The notes under the pieces: model-generated
Seen by the model: the letters and a program-made list of their open reading frames with translations, nothing else
The model's database searches: none
Told to the model about the DNA's origin: nothing
From: Cydia pomonella
Taxonomy: Eukaryota > Arthropoda > Insecta > Lepidoptera > Tortricidae
Reading direction: 5' to 3'
DNA length: 64,000 nt
Assembly: GCF_033807575.1 (NCBI RefSeq)
Contig: NC_084724.1
Coordinates: 14,189,228-14,253,227, forward strand
Position numbers and translations under genes: made by a program
Shown here: piece by piece, positions 46,041 to 55,293 of the stretch
Position numbering within the stretch: the stretch's first letter is position 1
How the letters are laid out: each line of letters opens with the position of its first letter

Positions 46041-46400
46041 GGTAACACTAATTAACACAGCCAGACCAGTTTGTAAAATAATTTAAATCTTTACTAATAC
46101 AAAATAGTCATTTAAATCACAAAAATGTGTATAATAAACAGTTACCAACGATATATTATGAGCTACATGCTTTGTAAAGGTATTATCCACCGAGTAGAAC
46201 ACTGTAAATTAATTAACTTTTCATTTAAAAAGTTTAGCGGCGCGAAATTCGGAATGTTTCTTGTTTTCGGTGCGCTCGGACGTCTGTTCAACGTGCCGGT
46301 CGCGATTGCACTGTATAGGCAAAGGTGGACGTGTGTTGTGATGGCGAGAATGAGGTTTCATTCAAGAATTTTCAAACTCCCTTACTGTTGCTAATAATAG
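46041..46400 (-). promoter_or_regulatory. Candidate 5' UTR and promoter region
   Basis: This lies directly upstream of the candidate start codon on the minus strand and is free of recognised repeats. A GC-richer patch at 46235-46340 stands out in the AT-rich surroundings. No TATA box or initiator can be assigned with confidence. An open frame on the other strand (46125-46394) has no recognised domain. Confidence 0.3.
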
Positions 46401-46549
46401 ATTAAAATCATATAACGGAAATAGTATTCCTGCATCATTGATAATAGACCGTGAAAGTATACTTTCGAGCGCTTTAGCAACAGACTGCCATCGGATTTCC
46501 ATAACATTGCCGATCTAGGCGGAAATAATTTTCTTCCAATCATTTTTTT

Positions 46550-46815
46550 GACGACCGGTCTGGCCTAGTGGGTAGTGATCCTGCCTATGAAGCCGATGGT
46601 CCCGGGTTCAAATCCTGGTAAGGGCATTTATTCGTGTGATGAGCATGGATATTTGTTCCTGAGTCATGGGTGTTTTCTATGTATTTAAGTATTTATAAAT
46701 ATTTATATATTATATATATATCGTTGTCTAAGTACCCTCAACACAAGCCTTATTGAGCTTACTGTGGGACTTAGTCAATTTGTGTAATAATGTCCTATAA
46801 TATTTATTTATTTTT
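46550..46815 (+). mobile_element. tRNA-derived SINE, family A
   Basis: Full copy starting gacgaccggtctggcctag, with B box gggttcaaatcc and the normal tail. Confidence 0.85.
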
Positions 46816-47089
46816 AAAAACACACCTACTTTGTGGCTGTCCCCACTTACGGTGGCTGGATGGGGTGTTACCCCTAAACATATGACTCGAGACCACCACA
46901 TGAGCCTCAATCGAGGGATCTACTATCCATCTTCTAACTCCATCCTTACCAAATTATTTCATCATGTGTGTTATATATTTTTTGCGATAAAATTAATTAG
47001 GTTAAGTCGGCCTGCAAGGCTTTATTGCACTATTCATTTGCAGTTATTTACAAGGTAATAAATAATTAAGTATGTTAAATAAAACTAAA
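46816..47089. other. Intergenic, no recognised feature
   Basis: AT-rich sequence between two SINE-associated regions. Confidence 0.4.
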
Positions 47090-47285
47090 TGTATGACATC
47101 GCTCATCATTTTGGAAATTACCAAAAACTAAATCGAAAAAAAAGTATATTTCATCACCGAACCTGCTCACAAAATTTCACGAGAATCGGTTGAGAATTGC
47201 AACCGGAACAGGAGATCATTCGGGCATTCCAAACAATATTTGCCCAAGTTGAAACAGAGTCCTTGGCTGACGCTCGGTCAATAAA
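47090..47285 (+). repeat. AAAATTTCACGAGAATCGG repeat
   Basis: Contains acaaaatttcacgagaatcg, ttgagaattgcaacc and gctgacgctcggtcaa, the best copy of this family in the window. Confidence 0.6.
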
Positions 47286-47315
47286 AGGTAACTTTTTATT
47301 GTTTATTAATAAAAA

Positions 47316-47531
47316 TAAAATAAATAAATATTATAGGACATTATTACACAAATTGACTAAGTCCCACAGTAAGCTCAATAAGGCTTGTGTTGAGGGTACT
47401 TAGACAACGATATATATAATATATAAATACTTAAATACATAGAAAACACCCATGACTCAGGAACAAATATCCATGCTCATCACACGAACAAATGCCCTTA
47501 CCAGGATTTGAACCCGGGACCATCAGCTTCT
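47316..47531 (-). mobile_element. tRNA-derived SINE, family A (5' truncated)
   Basis: Minus copy with tail and body. The tRNA-like head breaks off after ccatcagcttc, where a TA repeat begins. Confidence 0.8.
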
Positions 47532-47779
47532 ATATATATATAGGGATTATTTATAGGGATTGTGTGCCTCATCCTACTAAACGACTTCTTTATCCTTTGC
47601 TCAAATGTGTTGATTGTTTGCTTTGAGTAACGCTCATTTAATACTGAATGTATTACTCGTACTTACATGGTGGCCCAAAGAGACGGTGACACAGACTTTT
47701 TAAGAATGTTCTTATTGACACGTCTTTCGCAAAATGTCATTAAAACTAGAATCAATTATCTAAAACAAAGACTCAAAAT
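47532..47779. other. Intergenic, no recognised feature
   Basis: Starts with a short TATATATA tract; nothing else recognised. Confidence 0.4.
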
Positions 47780-48275
47780 AAGCACTCAAAGAAATATCAA
47801 ACTTCGCTCTCTTGTTGTACAATACATAGTTATTTGTTACCATGACAAGACACATGACAGCTTAGCACTATCGATTACGGAGCAAAGCCGCGGACGGACA
47901 GACGGACATGGCGAAACTAAATACAAGGGTTTCTAGGTGACTACGAAACCCTAAAAACGGCTGGACCGATCACGTTCGCTATAGTTTTCATTGAAAGAAT
48001 TTATTAAGCTTTTGTATTCGAACATTTTTATATTTTTTGGATCCATGGCGTTTTTCTTTCGGAGCGATTAATTCTGAAAAAAAAAACATTTTATCAAGAA
48101 ATGGTTGTTGGAGTCTAACGATACCCTACACCATTGGGTTAAAGCAAAAAAAAAATGTATTAGAGGTACCCTACATTTATTTTCTTGTGTGTACTTTTTT
48201 ATTTTACAACTAGCACTATTGATCAAGGAGCAAAGTCGCGGACAGACAGACAGACGGACATGGCGAAACTATAAA
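47780..48275 (-). repeat. GGGTTCCGTA repeat, two degraded fragments
   Basis: 47860-47957 holds ggacggacagacggacatgg and gtgactacgaaaccctaaa. 48225-48275 holds gacagacagacagacggaca. They are separated by family-type interior sequence (tttctttcggagcgat). Confidence 0.6.
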
Positions 48276-48461
48276 AAAAAAAAAATTTCAGAACCATCAG
48301 AATTCCATAAAACATTGTTAGTACGATCGTTATAGCTAGGGGTTAGTAAGTACATTAAAATCAAATCAAATCCAAACATAATAAGAATAATAAATAATTA
48401 ATAACATGGTATTGACATAATAACAATGAAATCATGATTCATAGTAAAATAAAATAAAAGA

Positions 48462-49682
48462 GGCCAAGTGCGAGTCGGACTCGCGCATGAAGGGTTCCGT
48501 ACCATTTGAGACGTATTAAAAAAAATCTACTTGCTAGATCTTGTTCAACATTTTACCACTTTGGAAGTGTCTCTCGCGCAAACTATTCAGTTTAGAACAA
48601 AATTATATTAGGAACCTCAATATCATTTTTAAAGACCTATCCATAGATACCCCACACGTATGGGTTTGATGAAAAAAGATTTTTTGAGTTTCAGTTTTAA
48701 GTATGGGGAACCCCCAAAATTTATTGTTTTTTTTCTATTTTTGTGTAAACATCATAATGCAGTTCATAGAATACATCTACTTACCAAGTTTGAACAGTAT
48801 AGCTTTTATAGTTTCGGAAAAAAGTGGCTGTGACAGAATCGGACAGACAGACGGACATGACGAATCTATAAGGGTTCCGTTTTTTGCCATTTGGCTACGG
48901 AACCCTAAAAACTACTCACTAGATCTCGTTCAAACCAATTTTCGGTGGAAGTTTGCATGGTAATGTATATCATATATTTTTTTTAGATTTTTCATTCTGT
49001 TATTTTAGAAGTTACAGTAGGGGGGGGGGGGGGGGGAACACATTTTTTCACTTTAGAAGTGTCTCTCGCGCAAACTATTCAGTTTAGAAAAAAATGATAT
49101 TAGGAACCTAAATATCATTTTTGAATACCTATCCATAGATACCCCACACGTATGGGTTTGATGAAAAAAAATTTTTTTTTTTAATTTTATGACGTATTAA
49201 AAAAAAAAACTACTTACTAGATCTCGTTCAAACCAATTTTCGGTGGAAGTTTGCATGACAATGTATATCATATATTTTTTTTAGTTTTTATATTCAGTTA
49301 TTTTAGAAGTTACGGGGGGGGGGGACACATTTTACCACTTTGGAAGTGTCTCTCGCGCAAACTATTCATTTTAGAAAAAAATGATATTAGAAACCTCAAT
49401 ATCATTTTTGAAGACCTATCCATAGATACCCCACACGCATGGGTATGATGAAAAAATATTTACAGTTTTAAGTATGGGGAACCCCCAGAATTTATTGTTT
49501 TTTTTCTATTTTTGTGTGAACATCTTAATGCAGTTCATAGAATACATCCACTTACTAAGTTTGAACAGTATAGCTCTTATAGTTTCGGAAAAAAGTGGCT
49601 GTGACAGAATCGGACAGACAGACGGACATGACGAATCTATAAGGGTTCCGTTTTTTTGCCATTTGGCTACGGAACCCTAATT
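48462..49682 (-). repeat. GGGTTCCGTA repeats in series
   Basis: A minus-oriented block starting aagtgcgagtcggactcgcg. It contains three rounds of the ctcgcgcaaactattc and taccccacacgtatggg interior and two rounds of gacagacagacggacatgac...ggctacggaaccctaa, so it is a tandem or serial arrangement of family units. Poly-G runs occur at 49020-49036 and 49315-49324. Confidence 0.75.
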
Positions 49683-49992
49683 AGTTGAAATAATGAATAC
49701 AAAAATAATTAATAAATTAACATGTCAAATTCAAAATAAAATAGACTAGAATAATAATTACGATGTCAAAATAGTGGACAAAAAAACCGTAAAAATCGGC
49801 TTCAAAGTCGAACCAAATGATTAAGTGTGGAAATATAATATTGTTACAGTATTTTTATTGAGACATAAAATTTTAAGGGTCATCATTCAATCTCATCTGT
49901 TTTCGAAGGGCGTTTGGCGATTTGAATATTTTTAGTACCTTTTTACAATCAAAAGGAACTGTTATAAGTTATAATTAAGAAAAAAAAATTAG
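49683..49992. other. Intergenic, no recognised feature
   Basis: AT-rich. Confidence 0.4.
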
Positions 49993-50300
49993 TTATGGTG
50001 CGACTCTGTCCGTTTGTCCGTCCATCTATCTGTCTGTCTGTCACGTCGCTAAATATGTCGGAAACCATTTGCGGAATAGTTATGAATAACGCTAACCCAG
50101 ACACATTGAAAGTATGATTCCAATAAATATGATTAGGGTTCCATACCAAAATAGTACAAAAGGAACCCATATGTTGCGACTCTGTCCGTCCGTCTGTCTG
50201 TCTGTCACATTAGTAAATATCTCGAGAACCACTTAAGCTATCGATTTGAAATTTGGAATAGTTATGAACAACGCTAACCCAGACACATTGAAGGTATTTT
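49993..50300 (+). repeat. GGGTTCCGTA repeat, two partial 5' ends in tandem
   Basis: tatggtgcgactctgtccg followed by a GTCTGTCTGTC run at 49995-50045, then ttagggttccataccaaaat at 50143 with another run at 50185-50210. Both are followed by aatttggaatagttatgaa. Confidence 0.65.
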
Positions 50301-50357
50301 CTTTATTTTTTTTTAAATGAAAAGCATAAAGAAATTATATCACATTAATATTACAAT

Positions 50358-50480
50358 GTGGTGGTGGCCGAGTGGATATGACGTCCGACTTTCAATCCGG
50401 AGGTCGCGGGTTCAAACCCAGGCTCGTACCAATGAGTTTTTCGGAACTTATGTGCGAAATATCATTTGATTTTTACCTGT
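50358..50480 (+). mobile_element. tRNA-derived SINE, family B, 5' part
   Basis: A-box-like gtggccgagtggatatgacg, the cgactttcaatccggaggtc segment and B-box-like gggttcaaaccca match 35853-36176. The body is soon lost. Confidence 0.75.
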
Positions 50481-51035
50481 CGTGTACGCACGCAATTTGG
50501 CAGAAGTTTTATTTATTTAAAAACATTGTGTATGCCACCGCAGTCGGTACGGTACAGGAATTACGAACTCGTGTTAATTTAGTCCTCACCTTCCTTTTTG
50601 GGCTTCCGTTCCCGCTCGTTCGTCAATCTTGTTTACTGCCCTTAATACGAGTACACAATGTTCTCATACGCTCCTTTGTTTTTTTCAACGCCGTCCGATG
50701 ATTTTAATCAGTAAATTGTTTTGTTTATACTTCGTGGAATTAGTCGCGCAAATAATTTTAATAGTCATAAAATTTAATAGGCTATTAAATTCTTCAATAA
50801 ATCAAGGTCCTCACGTCGATGAATCGTGTGTCCCACATTCCTGTTCGGGAACGAGGTCCTTCAAAAATACCCGGCACTTCGGACAGAATAAGGTCACAAA
50901 AACAACAATCATATTGCTTTAGCGAGCTGAATTATACAATTGCATGGAAAGGCCCCCATCAAGGTTGCTAAATATACTTGTGATGTGTTTACTGTAAATA
51001 CCTTCGCCGTTTTTAGTTTTCTGGCTAATCTCATA
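50481..51035. other. Intergenic, no recognised feature
   Basis: No gene recognised. The frames 50372-50701 and 50629-50922 start in SINE sequence or AT-rich DNA and show no domain. Confidence 0.4.
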
Positions 51036-51562
51036 TTAAATAAATAAATAAATAAAATTTTAAATATTATAGGACATTACGAGCAATTTTATTTAGTGTT
51101 AAGTATGTTCGTCATGTTTATTTTATGTATCTTTCCTTTTTTCTGTTACCTTCCGTGATTACTTCGCACTCGATGGTCTCATCGGAAGATCAGCGCTGGA
51201 AGTCGCCAGCAACATGCTGAGATGAGGCCATTTCGTGACACTTTACTCTCACTATGTTCTCTTTTATGTCTGTCTATTACTGTTTGTGTGTTTATGAATA
51301 AAACAAATTCTATTTCTATTCTATTTCTATTATTACACAAATTGACTAAGTCCCACAGTAAGCTCAATAAGGCTTGTGTTGAGGGTACTTAGACAACGAT
51401 ATATAATATAATATATAAATACTTAAATACATAGAAAACACCCATGACTCAGGAACAAATATCCATGCTCATCACACGAATACATGCCCTTACCAGGATT
51501 TGAACCCGGGATCATCAGCTTCGTAGGCAGGGTCACTGCCCACTAGGCCAAACCGGTCGTCG
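51036..51562 (-). mobile_element. tRNA-derived SINE, family A, split by a nested insertion
   Basis: Tail at 51036-51079 and the rest at 51329-51562 (head with ggatttgaacccggg and aaccggtcgtcg). Removing 51080-51328 plus one copy of ATTA restores the expected ggacattattacac junction seen in the other copies. Confidence 0.85.
51080..51328 (+). mobile_element. Retroelement 3' fragment nested in a SINE
   Basis: About 249 bp ending in cgaataaaac-like sequence (aataaaacaaattc) and (TATTTCTATTC)n. It is flanked by ATTA at 51076-51079 and 51329-51332. gagatgaggccatttcgtga marks its body. Non-LTR type by its poly-A-signal-like and simple-repeat tail. Confidence 0.7.
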
Positions 51563-51599
51563 AATATTATTTTGGGAGATCCTTGATCGAATTAAAAGT

Positions 51600-52375
51600 A
51601 ACTATATATTTATCATACAGGAGGCAAACGAGCATACGGATCACCTGGTGATAAGCGATTACCGCCGCCCATAGACACCTGCAACACCAGAGGGGTTGTA
51701 AGTGCGTTGCCGGCATTTAAAATGGGAGTACGCTCTTTTCTTGAAGGTTTCAAGGTCGTATCGGTCCGGAAATACTTCAGGCGACAGTTCATTTCACAGT
51801 TTAGCTATGCGAGGCAGGAAGTTTCTGGAGAAACGCACAGTTGAGGACTGCCAACCATCTAAGTGGTGAGGATCGAAATGTTGTCGCGTAGGGCGATGGC
51901 GAAAAGAAGCGGCAGGGATTAATCCGAACAATTCCTCGGAGCCCTCCCCGTTATACATGCGATAGAAAACGCAGAGCGAGGCCACATCTCTACGCATCGC
52001 CAAGGAGTCAAGCCAATCCGAAATACGCTGGCAGTCGACAATTGGAGTCGCTCTTCGTTGGATGCGGTCCAGAGGGAGAAGCTGGTACTGGGGTGCCCCT
52101 GCCCATAGATGAGAACAGTATTCCATGTGCGGGCGCACCTGCGCCTTATAAAGCTGTAGGCGTTGGGCCGGTGTGAGATACTGTCTCGGTCTGTTGAGCA
52201 CACCGAGCTTTCTTGAGGCCAATTTAGCCTTATCCTCTAAATGGCCGCGGAACTGGACTTCACTCGAGATGTCGACACCAAGGATTCCGATACCCGCTGT
52301 GGCAGTCAGGGGAGTGCTCTCAAAACGAGACCGAGCGTTAGCGAAGATATGCGTTTCAACTTGAGCAAAAATGCT
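51600..52375 (-). pseudogene. LINE reverse-transcriptase C-terminal part with one internal stop
   Basis: The minus frame is open from an upstream TAA (52376-52378) to 51796 and reads ASRKLGVLNRPRQYLTPAQR, LYKAQVRPHMEYCSHLWAGA and TVRFSRNFLPRIAKL. These are blocks typical of the region after the reverse-transcriptase domain in Jockey/CR1-type LINEs. The frame then meets TGA where relatives (for example the relic at 25300-25579) have Trp of LWNEL. It continues in the same frame as NELSPEVFPDRYDLETFKKR to a second stop at 51659-51661, followed by a short 3' UTR to about 51600. So it is a 5'-truncated copy broken by one nonsense change. Confidence 0.85.
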
Positions 52376-52629
52376 TTAGTAGGTATGTCCGGACGTTCTC
52401 CGCATTACGCATTTCTTAACCGGTTTGAAATTGATTTTTCACCTTAGCAGCTCGAACTAGGGTAATTTACTGCTTGAAAAGAGTGAGTGATGGTATTTTG
52501 CTCACTGAGTGAGACAAAATGACATTCAAGTGACCTTTACATTCAAAAGATAAAAGATAAAATGAATTTATTCAAGTAAGATCTGTGGGATCTCTTTAGC
52601 ATCGTCAATATCTAAAATTGTATCTTTAC
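52376..52629. other. Intergenic, no recognised feature
   Basis: AT-rich sequence between the LINE relic and the next repeat. Confidence 0.4.
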
Positions 52630-53071
52630 CATGCAATCGGTGTATCGGTGGAAGTTTGCATGGTAATGTACATCATATATTTTTTTTAGGTTTATCATTC
52701 TCTTATTTTAGAAGTTACAGGGGGGGGACACATTTTACCACTTTGGAAGTGTCTCTCGCGCAAACTATTCAGTTTAGAAAAAAATTATCTTATAAACCTC
52801 AATATAATTTTTGAAGACCTATCCAACCTGATAAAAAAAGATTTTTTGAGTTTCAGTTCTAAGTATGGGGAACCCCCAAAATTTATTGTTTTTTTTTCTT
52901 TTTTTGTGTGAAAATCTTAATGCGGTTCATAGAATACATCTAGTTACCAAGTTTGAACAGTATAGCTCTTGTAGTTTCGGAAAAAAGTGGCTGTGACATA
53001 ATCGGACAGACAGACGGACATGACGAATCTATAAGGGTTCCGTATTTTACCACTTGGCTACGGAACCCTAA
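52630..53071 (-). repeat. GGGTTCCGTA repeat, truncated copy
   Basis: Interior words (ctcgcgcaaactattcag, gtatggggaacccccaaaat) and end (gacagacagacggacatgac, ggctacggaaccctaaaaa). Confidence 0.75.
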
Positions 53072-53932
53072 AAACCGGTCAAGTGCAAGTTCGCTTTACT
53101 CGCGCACCGAGGGTTCCGTACATTAAACTTTGAATTATATCGTGTAAATACATATAAAGGCGCGGAAGACTTTTGAACAGAAGTACCTATACTAATTATA
53201 ATTGTCTAACTAATTTGCGCGATGTAATGCACGTACCTATGTTGGTTTTTCGTGGATAATTCTCTATCAAGTGAACCGATTTCAAAATTGGTATTTTATT
53301 TGAAATAAAAACCGGCCAAGAGCATGTCGGGCCACGCTCAGTGTAGGGTTCCGTAGTTACTCTTCCGTCACAATAAGCTAAACTAGAGCTTAAAGTATAG
53401 TAAATTGTTAACCAAGGGATGAAACGGTACCTTTCACCCGAGTTAAACAAATAAGCAAATTTGCATAATCAGTACCTAATTAAAGTAAGTCTTTTTTACT
53501 ATGAAGGGAAAACTTTTTGCGATAACTCAAAAACAGCTCAACTGATCATGTCCGCTATAGTTTTCATTTAATGTCTTTCTTAAGCTCTACTTCCACGATT
53601 TTTTTCATATTTTTTGGACCTATGGTTCAAAAGTTAGAGGGGGGGGGACACATTTTTTTTTTCTTTCGGAGCGATTATCTCCGAATATATTCACTTTATC
53701 AAAAAATGTTTCTTGAAAACCCCTATTAGTTTTGTAAGACCTTTCCAACGATACCCCACACTCTAGGGTTGAAGCGAAAAAAAATATTCACCCCCACTTT
53801 ACGTGTAGGGGAGGTACCCTAAAAAAAATTAATTTTTTAGATTTTATTGTACGACTTTGTCGGTTTTATTGATTTATATATCCATGCCAAATTTCAGCTT
53901 TCTAGCACTAACGACCACGGAGCAAAGCCTCG

Positions 53933-53991
<59 letters not shown>

Positions 53992-54050
53992 GGACATGGC
54001 GAAACTATAAGGGTTCCGTTTTATGCCATTTGGCTACGGAACCCTAAAAA
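53072..54050 (-). repeat. GGGTTCCGTA repeat, long copy nested with a second
   Basis: 53072-53125 starts one copy (gtcaagtgcaagttcgcttt, gagggttccgtac). 53306-54050 is another with accggccaagagcatgtcgg...ggctacggaaccctaaaaa. The pair, in this order, is repeated almost word for word at 62055-62840, so the two regions share a duplication history. Confidence 0.75.
53934..53991 (+). repeat. GACA microsatellite
   Basis: About fourteen GACA units, an expansion of the GACAGACAGACGGACA motif normally two to four units long in this family. Confidence 0.9.
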
Positions 54051-54842
54051 GGTGTCTTTAATATAATCTCATAGCAATTTGCAGTGTAATAAACACTTAT
54101 AGTTATTAAATTGCCAATTGAATTCGGAAATGTTTATTGTAAATTAAAAAAAAGTTACCAAAATAGAGATCTCATTATATTTTTCCTGTAAAGTTTATAA
54201 AAATATAAATATTATGTAAAAATTTCATAACTTTTCATCGGTAAACTACGCGGATAAGGGGGGGGGGGGACGATATTTTTGTTCACATTTTCCTCCATAA
54301 AACAATTTTTTTCCACTACTAAAAAATAATAAAAAATTGTTTTGGAATGGTCAATTTGAGCTCTTTGCAATTGACTTTGAAATTTTAATTTAATTAATTT
54401 AATTTTATTGGAATAAAACAACAAAATAATACTTTCAATGTGTCTGGGTTAGCGTTGTTCATAACTATTCCAAATTTCAAATCGATAGCTTAAGAGCCCT
54501 TAATCCTTGGAGCGTTCTCCGATTTCACGAAATAACGCTCGATAGATGGCGTTGGCGCTCGGTACGCGAGCGCCGGCAACGCGACGCGCGTTTCAATGCA
54601 GACTAGAATAATCTTGATAGTTTTCAATATAATTTCAAGCAACATTAATTTTAGTGTCATATGATATCATATGGGCACTCTTTATTTTATTGTATATGCA
54701 CAGTAGTTTTTTTTTTTTTATGTACACTACTACTAAGTGTACAGACTACAGAGTGTACTATAACCCTTGCTCTTTATTCTGTCTCTTTCACACCAATGGA
54801 AAATGAAGAAGTTACTAAATGACTGCAGGTATAAATAAAGTA
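54051..54842. other. Intergenic, fragments only
   Basis: A GGGTTCCGTA interior fragment lies at 54430-54495 (gtgtctgggttagcgttgtt). The rest is AT-rich with a GC-rich patch at 54545-54595 (cgctcggtacgcgagcgccg). No gene recognised. Confidence 0.45.
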
Positions 54843-55275
54843 TATTAGTGCGATAGAGAGACAGATAGTGTTTCGTTGTCGTATCGTAAACGATTGGCAT
54901 GTTGGCCACACACTTGCTTATTGCCTAGCCAAAATACCAATCGTTTGCGTATATTAGTGCAATAGAGAGAGAGTAGTGCTTCGTTGTCGTATCGTAAACG
55001 ATTGGCATGTTGGCTACGCACCCATGATACCTAGCCAAGAAGCCAATCGATTGCGCATATTAGTGCGATAGAGAGACAGATAGTGTTTCCTTGTCGTATC
55101 GTAAACGTTTGGCATGTTGGCTACGCACCCATGCTGCCCAGCCAAGATGCCAATCGTTTGTGCATATTAGTACAAGAGAGAGACAGGTAGTGTTTCGTTG
55201 TCGTATCGATTGGCATGGTGGCTACGCACCCATGCTGCGTAGTCAAGATGCCAATCGTTTGCGCACATTAGTGCT
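54843..55275 (+). repeat. Tandem array of ~107-bp units
   Basis: Units begin with tattagtgcgatagagag at 54843, 54952, 55058, 55165 (variant) and 55266 (partial), giving spacings of 109, 106, 107 and 101. Each holds gttgtcgtatcg, ttggcatgttggctacgcac and agccaagatgccaatcg. These words match the MITE at 3619-3756, so the array looks like a MITE amplified in tandem. Confidence 0.8.
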
Positions 55276-55293
55276 ATAGAGTTTCAGTGTTAT

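Noticed and set aside
46125..46394. 89-codon frame upstream of the gene on the other strand
   Set aside because: No recognised domain. It lies in the putative promoter/5' UTR region, and the GC-rich patch alone explains the open frame.
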